Shown here: positions 43,174 through 50,127 of the stretch, in pieces
How the letters are laid out: the number at the start of each line of letters is the position of its first letter
Numbering within the stretch: position 1 is the first letter of the stretch
From: a virus
Virus record (IMG/VR): IMGVR_UViG_3300047444_000577
Location: 34,441-98,440 of that record
Reading direction: 5' to 3' (one strand)
DNA: 64,000 nt
Notes under the pieces: generated by a model
Told to the model about the DNA's origin: nothing
The model's database searches: none
Seen by the model: only the letters and a program-made list of their open reading frames with translations
Translations under genes and position numbers: made by a program

Positions 43174-43275
43174 TCAGCGGGCCAGCGCTATCCAGACCCA
43201 TCCGACGATCACACAGGTGATCGCGGTAGCGGCACCGACGGTCAGCAGGACCTCAAACCGCTGGTACCACTTCAC
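43174..43275 (-). CDS. Tiny single-pass membrane protein (33 aa)
   Basis: 33 aa from a GTG that overlaps the MazG-like stop (GTGA). After KWYQRFEVLL there is one hydrophobic stretch (VGAATAITCVIVGWVWIALA) filling nearly the whole protein. Such micro membrane proteins are easily missed; function unknown. Confidence 0.55.
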   Translation of the reverse strand: MKWYQRFEVLLTVGAATAITCVIVGWVWIALAR

Positions 43276-43793
43276 AGCCACTCCCCCGTCACGACACCGC
43301 GCATGTCGGCGGGCCGGTAGGTGTCGGGCTTGAGGATCTTCCCGTCACCGCGACGCAGCACCGTACCGTCAGGGCGGACCTTGCTCATGTTCGAGCGGTG
43401 GACCTCGGCGAAGGCCGCCTCCAGCGGGATCTCCAGCAGGTCGGCCGTACCGTAGATCACGTACAGCAGGTCGGCCAACTCCTTGGCCAACTCCTCGTAG
43501 TAGCGCGGGGCCTCGGGAGTGGCCTCGTCCCGTCCCGGCAGGAACGGGCTGGTCGAGGACTCTGCGACCCACGCGTCTACGATCTGCGCCTTGCGGTGGT
43601 CCAGCAGGGCCTCCAGGACCTCCTGGGATTCCTCCGAAATGAGTGCGGAGCGCAGGGAGACCAGGTCGTCCCGCCCGGCCTCGTCACGTTCGATGAAGGG
43701 GGTCTCCCCCACCGCCCGGTGCCACTCGCGCAGCGCCTTCATGGGGTGGTGGGGCTGGGTATGAAGCCGGGTTCTCGGTGTGGCTCGGGACAC
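43272..43793 (-). CDS. MazG-like nucleotide pyrophosphohydrolase
   Basis: 173 aa from a GTG at 43793 with GAGGAA upstream; the ATG at 43742 lacks a ribosome-binding site. Metal-binding acidic residues are visible in EESQEVLEAL and in YYEELAKELADLLYVIYGTAD (EExxE and ExxD of the MazG fold). MazG enzymes hydrolyse nucleoside triphosphates and can lower (p)ppGpp-linked starvation signals during infection. The N-terminal extension contains the LHT word. Confidence 0.8.
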   Translation of the reverse strand: MSRATPRTRLHTQPHHPMKALREWHRAVGETPFIERDEAGRDDLVSLRSALISEESQEVLEALLDHRKAQIVDAWVAESSTSPFLPGRDEATPEAPRYYEELAKELADLLYVIYGTADLLEIPLEAAFAEVHRSNMSKVRPDGTVLRRGDGKILKPDTYRPADMRGVVTGEWL

Positions 43794-43804
43794 TGTCTGG
43801 TTCC

Positions 43805-44350
43805 TCACTTGCTCGCGGGGGTGATGGCGGTACGTACGTGCTCGGGCAGTTCGGAGATGATCTGCTCGCGCAGAGCGTCGGACTCCTTGAAGTTCATGCC
43901 GATGGTGCGCCAGTCGCCGGAGGTCAGCAGCGAGAGGTACGGGCGCTGCTTCCACACCGCCTGGAAGGTCCCGGCCGACCGCAGGCGGGCCAGGTTGCCC
44001 CGGATGCCCGAGCGGCCGTTGTGGTGACCCACCCACAGCCGCCTGCCCGCGTCGTACTCATCGAGGTCGAACATGCCGCTGCTGATCAGGGACCAGGGCG
44101 TCACCTCACCCCGCTCGACCCTGTCGGGGTCGAAGTCAATGTTGTAGTGAACGTGAGCGTCGTTGAGGGAGGTTCCCCGGTAGGACTCGGCGGTGGCGAG
44201 GATGCCCTCCGCCCGGTGCCACATGATGACGTGGTCCTCCTCGACCCCGCCGGTCCGGGAAAACTTCTTCTCGCGGACGACCTCGAAACCGTCCTCCTGG
44301 AACATGGCGACGTAGTCGATGAAGAGCATCCCGTAGCGGGAGTCGGTCAC
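43805..44350 (-). CDS. Hypothetical protein
   Basis: 181 aa. Mixed alpha/beta with several His and Trp (EEDHVIMWHRAEGI; DAHVHYNIDFDPDRV; RRLWVGHHNGRSGI). No recognised motif. It lies between the papain-fold protein and MazG in the same operon. Confidence 0.6.
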   Translation of the reverse strand: MTDSRYGMLFIDYVAMFQEDGFEVVREKKFSRTGGVEEDHVIMWHRAEGILATAESYRGTSLNDAHVHYNIDFDPDRVERGEVTPWSLISSGMFDLDEYDAGRRLWVGHHNGRSGIRGNLARLRSAGTFQAVWKQRPYLSLLTSGDWRTIGMNFKESDALREQIISELPEHVRTAITPASK

Positions 44351-44383
44351 TGTCTCTCCGTGGGTTGTGGTGTGCGGGGTGGT

Positions 44384-44872
44384 CTAGGCAGCCTGCAGTT
44401 CCGCGAGGTCCCCGGGATCGACGGCCAGCGGCTGCTTGTTCTCGAAAAGAGTCACGCCGTTCCGGCTGTAGGCCAGGTCGACGAGTTGGGCGCACTGCAG
44501 CCGGTCCTGCCGGGCGATCCGCTCGTTGATCCACGGAATCCAGATCCCGAAGAACCGCAGGCCGAGCGCGACGTCGTCGAGCCAGCCGTAGCCGATGCCC
44601 TTGCCGTTGTTGGCGGTGGTGAACCCCAGCGCCGTCCGCCAGATCTGCTCCCCCACACCCTCGGGGAGCACGGTATGAAGGTTGTAGCGAGCGTTCGGGT
44701 ACTTGCTGATGTGCCCGATCCGCGCCCCGCCGGGCTGCGCCTCGACGATGAAGCCCCGGGGGCCAACGATGAAGGCGTGGTTGTAGCGGGAGAACGTCAG
44801 CAGCCGGATCGCCCATCCGATGAATCCACCGGTCGCGGTGACGCCGTAGGATCCGACCGGCGGGTTACTCAT
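44384..44872 (-). CDS. Permuted NlpC/P60 (YiiX-like) papain-fold protein
   Basis: 162 aa. The permuted order His first, Cys last is visible: FSRYNHAFIVGPRGFIVEAQ gives the His (and a Glu) and RQDRLQCAQLVDLAYS gives the Cys near residue 128. Members of this fold cut peptide or lipid amide/ester bonds. It has no signal peptide. The mid-region carries LHT (YNLHTVLPEG). A cell-wall or host-modification role is possible. Confidence 0.72.
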   Translation of the reverse strand: MSNPPVGSYGVTATGGFIGWAIRLLTFSRYNHAFIVGPRGFIVEAQPGGARIGHISKYPNARYNLHTVLPEGVGEQIWRTALGFTTANNGKGIGYGWLDDVALGLRFFGIWIPWINERIARQDRLQCAQLVDLAYSRNGVTLFENKQPLAVDPGDLAELQAA

Positions 44873-45110
44873 CCTTCGCCACCGGCTTCTTGTACGCCGG
44901 GACCGCGCCGTGGGAGGAGTACCAGGACATGTAGTCGCCGGGACGTCCGACGCGCCACGAGGGAGAGGTCGGCCAGGGGGTGTAGGGGTATCCCGCGTCG
45001 TCCCGCTCGATGATGGTGGTCACCGTGGTGACGGTCTTGTGGACCTCCTGCCATTCGTCCTTGAACTTCTCGCTGTAGACGACCTCGGTCGTCTCGGTCT
45101 TACGCGACAC
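44865..45110 (-). CDS. Small hypothetical protein
   Basis: 81 aa; overlaps the next gene by 8 nt and the previous by 11 nt. Thr/Val-rich beta segment (EVHKTVTTVTTIIERD) and a Trp/Tyr/Pro-rich end. Unrecognised. Confidence 0.55.
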   Translation of the reverse strand: MSRKTETTEVVYSEKFKDEWQEVHKTVTTVTTIIERDDAGYPYTPWPTSPSWRVGRPGDYMSWYSSHGAVPAYKKPVAKDE

Positions 45111-45300
45111 TGTCTTCCTCCAGGTTGTACTTGCCGTAGAAGTCGATGCGCAGGCCGTCGACGGTCTCCGCGCGTTCCAGCCAGCGCTTGGCGAAGACCT
45201 CGCGGCTGTAGAAGAAGGTCTTCGCCTTCCAGTTCTCGTGGCCCGCGTCCTTTATCAGGACCCGGACCTTCCAGAGGCTGTTGTCCCTACGCGTGCGCAA
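45100..45300 (-). CDS. Small basic protein with a TTG start
   Basis: 66 aa. The only start with a good ribosome-binding site is TTG at 45300 (AGGAG six bases upstream), inside the end of the previous gene. Content: WKVRVLIKDAGHENWKAKTF, then REVFAKRWLERAE and a short acidic end. Mixed alpha/beta; no family. Confidence 0.5.
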   Translation of the reverse strand: MRTRRDNSLWKVRVLIKDAGHENWKAKTFFYSREVFAKRWLERAETVDGLRIDFYGKYNLEEDSVA

Positions 45301-45559
45301 CAGGGGTCTCCTGCTCGGTATGAAGCGGCACGACGTTGGAGGGGGCCTCCTCGCTCTGGTGCTCCGGCAGCGGCTGGAAGCGGTCACGCAGCATCAGCGG
45401 CGTGGCGATGTTGACGATGACCCGGTCGAGTGCGGACGCGGAGGCCCTGTCACCGGCTGCGTGTGCGTCGTCCCGGGACCGGAGCAGATGGGTGATCAGA
45501 TCCCTGGCGTGCAGGTAGTCGCCATCGACGTCGTGGATGAGGGTGCGAATGGAAGACAT
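45287..45559 (-). CDS. Hypothetical helical protein ending in an LHT tail
   Basis: 90 aa from ATG 45559 with AAGGAGA. Helical core (LIHDVDGDYLHARDLITHLL; SASALDRVIVNIATPL) and a short unstructured tail (VVPLHTEQETPVAHA) carrying the recurrent word close to the C-terminus. Function unknown. Confidence 0.6.
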   Translation of the reverse strand: MSSIRTLIHDVDGDYLHARDLITHLLRSRDDAHAAGDRASASALDRVIVNIATPLMLRDRFQPLPEHQSEEAPSNVVPLHTEQETPVAHA

Positions 45560-45578
45560 GTGGTTCTCCTTGGGGTGG

Positions 45579-46805
45579 TCAGAGCCAGACGCGGTACTCG
45601 GAGGTAACGCGTCCCTTGTCCGGGTTGATGAAGTGCAGGCGCTGGGAGGGGTCTCCGGTCGCGGCAACGAACTCGTGGGCGTAGATGTTGTCCGACTCCG
45701 GGCTGCCGGTCATGAAGACCGAGCCGCCGTTGGCCAACTGCAACTGCATCGACTGGTGGTAGTGGCCGATGTAGAGGTCACGGAATGCCGGGAGGACGCC
45801 AGAGGCCCACTGGTTGGCCTTGCGCAGGATGCCGTAGGCGGGGATGTTGCCGCCGAACGACTTGATCTCGTCGCCGTGGATCGCCATGGCGGTGTAGTTG
45901 CCGATGGTGAAGTGCTGGTACCAGTCGCCGGAGGTCTGGAAGTCGACCAGGCGCGACTCGTCGGCCAGTCGCTGGCGGACGATGTTGTAGACCATGCGGT
46001 CCACGTTGTCGGACGCCTTGATGCCGTCGCCCTTCTTGCCCAGGCGGCCGTGGTTGCCGTATTCGGCGACGACACGGACCGTCTTGTACATGCCGAGGGC
46101 CTGTCGGATGGTCCAGATCATCAGGTCGGCGACGTCGAACATCTGCTCGTAGAGCGTGCCGTCCAACTCCCAGACCTGGCCCGGGAAGATCCCGACGCCC
46201 TCGACCATGTCCCCGGTGAACAGCAGCACGGCCTCGTCGACAGGGTGGTCGGCCCGCTGGATCTCGGTGATCGCGTGCGCCTTGTCGACGTACTTGCCGA
46301 CCCGGTGGCGCATGATCTGACGGTCGTAGGTCTCGGTGCGCTTACCGCCCTGCCAGTCCGTCATATGCCACAGGGCGACCTCGGGGCTGTTGTTCCGGGA
46401 GACCTTCCACGGCGTGGTGTACTCGGTCTCCCCCACGTAGCGGGCCGCGTCGGTGGCAGCGCGGTAGACGGCGTCGATGTACTCGTCCCCGCGCGCCTTC
46501 GCCTTGCTGTACGCCTTGAACAGCCGCCGGTTGTCCGCCTCCAGGGCCGCGATGCGCTCGGTGGTCTCGTCGGCCACTGCCTCGTCTTCGCCCTGCGCGG
46601 GCTCGGTATGAAGCGACTTGGCTCCGATCGACACCAGGACCGCGCGCTTGTAGCCGTTCTTCGTGCGCCAGCGGCGGACGGACGACTCCGTGGTCTCGAC
46701 GTCGTTGAAGGTCAGGTCGTCGGCGGCCTGCTTGTGCCCCACGTTCGGGTCCATGAGGATCTCCCGAACCCAGTCGATGTCCTCGTTCTCGGCCAGTGTG
46801 CTCAA
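45579..46805 (-). CDS. Calcineurin-like metallophosphoesterase with N-terminal DNA-binding region
   Basis: 408 aa. Metal-site motifs appear in order: HMTDWQGG (about 145), LLFTGDMVEGVG (GDxxxG), EYGNHGRLG (GNHx), MAIHGDEI and the final YIGHYHQS (GHxH). This is the SbcD/Mre11-like phosphoesterase fold. Residues 1-60 (HKQAADDLTF..ESSVRRWRTKNGYKR) look like a helix-turn-helix. It may nick or trim DNA during replication or repair. It starts the 46.8-43.2 kb operon. Confidence 0.8.
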   Translation of the reverse strand: MSTLAENEDIDWVREILMDPNVGHKQAADDLTFNDVETTESSVRRWRTKNGYKRAVLVSIGAKSLHTEPAQGEDEAVADETTERIAALEADNRRLFKAYSKAKARGDEYIDAVYRAATDAARYVGETEYTTPWKVSRNNSPEVALWHMTDWQGGKRTETYDRQIMRHRVGKYVDKAHAITEIQRADHPVDEAVLLFTGDMVEGVGIFPGQVWELDGTLYEQMFDVADLMIWTIRQALGMYKTVRVVAEYGNHGRLGKKGDGIKASDNVDRMVYNIVRQRLADESRLVDFQTSGDWYQHFTIGNYTAMAIHGDEIKSFGGNIPAYGILRKANQWASGVLPAFRDLYIGHYHQSMQLQLANGGSVFMTGSPESDNIYAHEFVAATGDPSQRLHFINPDKGRVTSEYRVWL

Positions 46806-47021
46806 AGAAGTGCCTTCCGATCCAGGTGCGGCGGTGCCCGGAGGGATTCCCTCCCGACTCGCAGAACCGTATCAGTGTTATCGCTTCGGATCAACATCTG
46901 ACTTCAATAGTCACGAGTCGTCACTTCCGAACTGAGCATCGTCAAACTCCTTGACATACAGGGCCCCGACCTGCTGCCCGTACACTTAGTAGCGGTTCAG
47001 AACCAATATCAAGGAGTCCTC
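46806..47021. promoter_or_regulatory. Divergent promoter region with an operator palindrome
   Basis: The palindrome TAGCGGTTCAGAACCAATA (46990-47008) belongs to the operator family seen in the early region and sits just before the plus-strand gene's AAGGAG site. A TTGACA box lies at 46951. On the minus strand, TTGATC with TACGGT 17 nt on and a GAACCGTATC half-site near 46863 could drive the 46805 operon. Confidence 0.5.
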
Positions 47022-47441
47022 ATGAGTTCACTCGGCGGGAACGTTTTCGTTCTCACCTCCGCAGACGTGGCCACCGCGCTGCCGGTACCGGCCAACGCGG
47101 ATCTGGTCGCTGTCTACGTCAACCTCGGTACCGCCGGTAGCACCGCATCGACCGTCCAGGTCAACAAGAACGGTGCGAGCGCGGGAGCGTCGGCCCTGGC
47201 CACCGTGGCGGCCTCCGCCACCAAGGCCAGCCTGGGCATCGTCAACCCGTACGTCGGCGTCAACGCGGCGGCCGGTGCGTGGACCGACCAGTCCGGCACC
47301 CAGTACCCCGGCAGCGCGGGCGGCGTGAACAACGTCTCGCCTCTGGCGTCCTACAGCGCGGGCGACACCATCTCGCTGACCACCGCCCTGGGCACCTCGG
47401 CGGCCAACCCGAACGTGAGCCTGGTCTTCGCGGCTCGCTGA
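47022..47441 (+). CDS. Lone plus-strand beta-rich protein (possible head decoration protein)
   Basis: 139 aa with AAGGAG upstream, its own promoter region and its own terminator. Ala/Gly/Thr/Val-rich alternating strands (SSLGGNVFVLTSADVATALP; DLVAVYVNLGTAGSTASTVQ) suggest one Ig-like or jelly-roll domain and very high expression. It stands outside the virion operon, so it could be a decoration protein or an abundant moron product. Confidence 0.55.
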   Translation: MSSLGGNVFVLTSADVATALPVPANADLVAVYVNLGTAGSTASTVQVNKNGASAGASALATVAASATKASLGIVNPYVGVNAAAGAWTDQSGTQYPGSAGGVNNVSPLASYSAGDTISLTTALGTSAANPNVSLVFAAR

Positions 47442-47450
47442 TCGAACAGA

Positions 47451-47488
47451 GAAAGACCCCGGCCACTGAGAAGCGGTCGGGGTCTTTC
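47451..47488 (+). terminator. Terminator after the lone plus-strand gene
   Basis: GAAAGACCCCGGCC pairs with GGtCGGGGTCTTTC 10 nt past the stop. Confidence 0.82.
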
Positions 47489-47510
47489 AGTACCCGCAAG
47501 GAGGTACGCA

Positions 47511-47792
47511 GTGATCTGGATGTGCGAGGCCTGCCATGACTTCGTGGAGGCCCACGACGACGTCGAGCTGGCCGTCGAACGACAGCACCACCTGGATACG
47601 GACCACGGTCGCAATGTGCCCCAGGAGGAGCTGGAGGAGGCTGCGAGGGCCGGTCAGGGCACTGTCCTGGACGTCAAGTACCTTGCGTGGGGTATGACCG
47701 CGCTGCTGGCACTGTTCTCCGCACGCTGGCCTGCCCTGGGGGTACTTCTCCCCTTCGCGGCCCTGCTGGCCTACGCGCTGACGAACCGATAG
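47511..47792 (+). CDS. Zinc-finger-like membrane protein
   Basis: 93 aa from a GTG with AAGGAGG upstream. CEACHDFVEAHDD.. and RQHHLDTDHGR supply Cys and His for a zinc site; the C-terminus has two close hydrophobic segments (LAWGMTALLALFSARWP; LGVLLPFAALLAYAL). Topology suggests a small membrane-anchored metal-binding protein. Confidence 0.6.
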   Translation: MIWMCEACHDFVEAHDDVELAVERQHHLDTDHGRNVPQEELEEAARAGQGTVLDVKYLAWGMTALLALFSARWPALGVLLPFAALLAYALTNR

Positions 47793-47888
47793 CCGGGATG
47801 CAGTATGTACCGGCCTGTCACGCAGTACCGGAAAATGCGGGTGGGATAGGTTTAAGGGGAGGACTGCTACCCACCAGTTAGTCCCCGC

Positions 47889-47960
47889 TCCCCGACCTGG
47901 ACTCGAACCAGGAACGCACGGATTAACAATCCGCAGCTCTGCCAATTGAGCTATCAGGGA
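47889..47960 (-). tRNA. tRNA-Asn (GTT)
   Basis: The acceptor stem TCCCTGA/TCGGGGA pairs with one G-T pair. The anticodon stem GCGGA/TCCGT encloses loop TTGTTAA (anticodon GTT). The T arm reads CCTGGTTCGAGTCCAGG. CCA is not encoded. Confidence 0.93.
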
Positions 47961-48187
47961 ATACGTACGTCGTGGCCCAGCTCTACTGCTGCGTCGCGGT
48001 GTACGTGGTGAAGAAGTCGGTGGCTCTCCTCGATCAGCGTCATGTGGTCCCGGAGTTCATCACGGAGTTTGCGGACCCATGTCGTGCCGATGAGGAGAGC
48101 CAGGACTGCGGTAATCGCGCTTGCTGCCAGATTCGACATTATCGAGTCGTTGTGAACGAACTGCAGAAGCGTTGTCACCTTGTCCAT
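47954..48187 (-). CDS. Small single-pass membrane protein between tRNAs (holin candidate)
   Basis: 77 aa from ATG 48187. One hydrophobic segment (SNLAASAITAVLALLIGTTWV, about residues 17-37) is followed by a charged helix (RKLRDELRDHMTLIEESHRL). It directly precedes the tRNA-Asn, overlapping it by 7 nt at its stop. The next protein gene upstream is the secreted wall hydrolase, so a holin or antiholin role is plausible. The ribosome-binding site is weak. Confidence 0.55.
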   Translation of the reverse strand: MDKVTTLLQFVHNDSIMSNLAASAITAVLALLIGTTWVRKLRDELRDHMTLIEESHRLLHHVHRDAAVELGHDVRIP

Positions 48188-48204
48188 GCACTGAGTGTAG
48201 ACGG

Positions 48205-48287
48205 TCCCCGAGACGAGATTCGAACTCGCAAGTCTTTCGACGGCGTCGTTTGAGGACGCTGCGTTTACCGTTTTCGCCACTCGGGGA
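48205..48287 (-). tRNA. tRNA-Leu (CAA)
   Basis: Acceptor TCCCCGA/TCGGGGA; anticodon stem GCGTC/GACGC with loop CTCAAAC (anticodon CAA); a long variable arm typical of type II tRNAs; T arm GCGAGTTCGAATCTCGT. Confidence 0.93.
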
Positions 48288-48328
48288 ATGCCAGGGAGAT
48301 CAGCGTACCGACCCCCTTTGCGGTATTG

Positions 48329-48982
48329 CTACTTCACGGTGAAGCGGCCGTACGACACGCTACGGCTCCAGGGTGCGTAGAGGCCCACTCCGCGCCCGGG
48401 GCGCTCGGCCTCCAGCCAGGTGTGGCTGTTGACGTAGATGGCGACGTGGTAGACGTAGCCGCTGGAGTCGTGGACGAACACCAGGTCGCCCGGCTTCGGG
48501 CTGCTGACGTGCTGGGCGGCCCTGTACTGGTCGTCAGCGACACGGGGGATCCGCTTGCCGAGGTGGGCGAACACGTACTGGGTGAGTCCACTGCAGTCGA
48601 AGCCGGACCGGCTTTCACCGCCCCAGACATAGCGGATCCCTCGCAAGGTCTCCGCGTAGGCGACGACCTTCGAACCCGAGGTGGGTGCCGGAGTCGGCTT
48701 GGGCTTCGGCTTGGGCTTGGGCTTCGGGGTGGTACCGCTGGACCCGGAAAGCAGAAGGCGCTCCCCGGGGTAAATGCGGTTGGGGTTGAGCAGGTGGTTG
48801 ATGGAAGCCAGGTGCTCCCAGGTGGTGTGGTGGGTGAGCGCGATTCCACTGAGGGTGTCACCGCTCCGGACAGTGGCGTACTGGGACGTGCTGGGTGCGT
48901 GTGCCTGCGCCTCCGCCGCAGGGGCAATCGGAATGACTGCCAGGGCAGCAGCCAGCGTGAGTCCTGCAATCCGCTTGTTCAT
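48329..48982 (-). CDS. Secreted LysM-NlpC/P60 peptidoglycan endopeptidase (endolysin candidate)
   Basis: 217 aa. A signal peptide (MNKRIAGLTLAAALAVIP.. to AEAQAHA) is followed by a LysM domain (about 38-80: ATVRSGDTLSGIAL..NPNRIYPGERL). A proline/lysine linker and an NlpC/P60 domain (about 105-215) complete the protein. Catalytic Cys is in FDCSGLTQYV and His in YHVAIYVNS. It cuts stem peptides in the wall. Export by its own signal makes it independent of a holin for release. Confidence 0.9.
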   Translation of the reverse strand: MNKRIAGLTLAAALAVIPIAPAAEAQAHAPSTSQYATVRSGDTLSGIALTHHTTWEHLASINHLLNPNRIYPGERLLLSGSSGTTPKPKPKPKPKPTPAPTSGSKVVAYAETLRGIRYVWGGESRSGFDCSGLTQYVFAHLGKRIPRVADDQYRAAQHVSSPKPGDLVFVHDSSGYVYHVAIYVNSHTWLEAERPGRGVGLYAPWSRSVSYGRFTVK

Positions 48983-49145
48983 GAGAGCACTCCTGCGCCT
49001 GCGAGATTAGGTGACGGGCTCGGGAAAGTGCGCTCCCTACCGCTAAATACTCGGATTCGCCCCAGTGCTGCGTTTCGGTCTCCCGCCCCTGCTCGGGGTT
49101 GATTACAGAGTTTGTCCAGGAGCAGGGTTCGGCGTCTGGACAAAG

Positions 49146-49219
49146 TCGGGATGACAGGAATCGAACCTGCGACTTTCCGCTCCCAAAGCGGACGCTCTAC
49201 CAAGCTGAGCTACATCCCG
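49146..49219 (-). tRNA. tRNA-Pro (TGG)
   Basis: Acceptor CGGGATG/CATCCCG with discriminator A; D arm TAGCTCAGCTTGGTAGAGC; anticodon stem TCCGC/GCGGA with loop TTTGGGA (anticodon TGG); T arm GCAGGTTCGATTCCTGT. CCA is not encoded. Confidence 0.94.
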
Positions 49220-49270
49220 TTGCGTCGTCAGGTGCTGAGCTTTCGCTCGGCCCCCTTCGGCACGCTATCG

Positions 49271-49301
49271 ACGTTACCGTATTGGCCGTACCCATTGTCA
49301 A
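49271..49301 (-). promoter_or_regulatory. Candidate promoter of the tRNA/lysis block
   Basis: On the minus strand TTGACA (49301-49296) is followed by TAACGT 19 nt later, about 50 nt upstream of tRNA-Pro. No other clear promoter precedes the three tRNAs. Confidence 0.45.
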
Positions 49302-49391
49302 GCGAAGTAGCAACTCATCTTGCTGCACGTGGGCAGAAGTGTCCCCCGCCGGGACTTACGCGGAGCGCTCTCAGATGGCGCTGGGCTGCCC

Positions 49392-49505
49392 TCAGGCGGC
49401 GGGGAACAAGCAACGGCCGAGGCGGTACGCCTGCGAGGCCGGAGCGAACGAGGGCATGGCGAGGGCCGGGAGGTGCCCCGGGCTCATGCTTCGCTCGTTC
49501 GTCAT
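49392..49505 (-). CDS. Possible 37-aa peptide gene in a non-coding stretch
   Basis: ATG 49505 is preceded by AAAGGAA at proper spacing and the frame runs 37 codons (MTNERSMSPGHLPALAMPSF ... LGRCLFPAA). It is the only plausible gene between tRNA-Pro and the Lsr2-like terminator (49220-49598). The rest of this stretch shows only the tRNA promoter. Evidence is thin. Confidence 0.3.
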   Translation of the reverse strand: MTNERSMSPGHLPALAMPSFAPASQAYRLGRCLFPAA

Positions 49506-49598
49506 GGTTCCTTTCTACCGGTTATGACGTCCCGGTTTGTAATGAGGCCACTGCCCGGGACCGCCGGGACGGTCGGGGGGTAGGCCCCTGAACGCAAA

Positions 49599-49632
49599 GA
49601 AGGACCAGGGAGCACCCACTCCCTGGTCCTTC
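49599..49632 (-). terminator. Terminator after the Lsr2-like gene
   Basis: Perfect stem GAAGGACCAGGGAG / CTCCCTGGTCCTTC with a 6-nt loop just past the stop at 49651. Confidence 0.85.
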
Positions 49633-49650
49633 GGTGCGAGGCTAGCTGAT

Positions 49651-50022
49651 TCAGCCGCCGTGGGCTTCCTGGTACTCCACGAGCAGGGCCTGCGGCAGCC
49701 GACCAGCCTCCGGAACCTCGCGACCCTGCGCCTGCAGCCAGAGCCGAACGTCCTTGGTGGTGAACGGCCTGCCGTCCGCACCCTGGATCGCCTTTCGGAC
49801 CGCCGTACCGTTCCGCTGCTGGGTGTCGCTGGCGATGCTCGTGTACGGCTGCAGGGCAGCGATCAGTGACTCCTGGTGCTCCGCGCACAGGTCCATGAGG
49901 TAGCGGGTGGTGCCCACAGTGACAGGAGTCGGCTCATTGTTCGGCACCGGAAGACCGCAAGCTTCTGTCTTCTTCCGCCTTAGGACCTTGAAATCGCAAG
50001 CCTTGCTGATGATGTCTGCCAT
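49651..50022 (-). CDS. Lsr2-like nucleoid-associated protein
   Basis: 123 aa from ATG 50022 with AAGGAG. The C-terminal part KAIQGADGRPFTTKDVRLWL then QAQGREVPEAGRLPQALLVEYQ matches the Lsr2 DNA-binding tail (IREWAKANG..VSxRGRIPxxVxxAY). The N-terminal part (CDFKVLRRKKTEACGLPVPN) differs from host Lsr2 and has CxxC-like cysteines. Lsr2 silences AT-rich foreign DNA; a phage copy may silence its own genes or blunt the host protein. It has its own TTGACA promoter and terminator. Confidence 0.78.
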   Translation of the reverse strand: MADIISKACDFKVLRRKKTEACGLPVPNNEPTPVTVGTTRYLMDLCAEHQESLIAALQPYTSIASDTQQRNGTAVRKAIQGADGRPFTTKDVRLWLQAQGREVPEAGRLPQALLVEYQEAHGG

Positions 50023-50083
50023 CGGGCAACTCCTTAGGAACGGCACGAACGCGCGCCGGAGCGGCTACGCAGCCACCACCGCA

Positions 50084-50113
50084 ATATTGCTCTCCCCTTA
50101 TCGGTTCTGTCAA
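50084..50113 (-). promoter_or_regulatory. Promoter of the Lsr2-like gene with an operator half-site
   Basis: Minus-strand TTGACA (50113-50108) and CAATAT (50089-50084) are 18 nt apart. The spacer begins GAACCGATA, the same half-site as in the early-region palindromes, so a repressor could sit between the boxes. Confidence 0.6.
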
Positions 50114-50127
50114 GCGTTTCCAAACCG

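Noticed and set aside
49112-49591. Plus-strand frames over tRNA-Pro
   Set aside because: They run through the tRNA and the Lsr2-like terminator and have no family resemblance.
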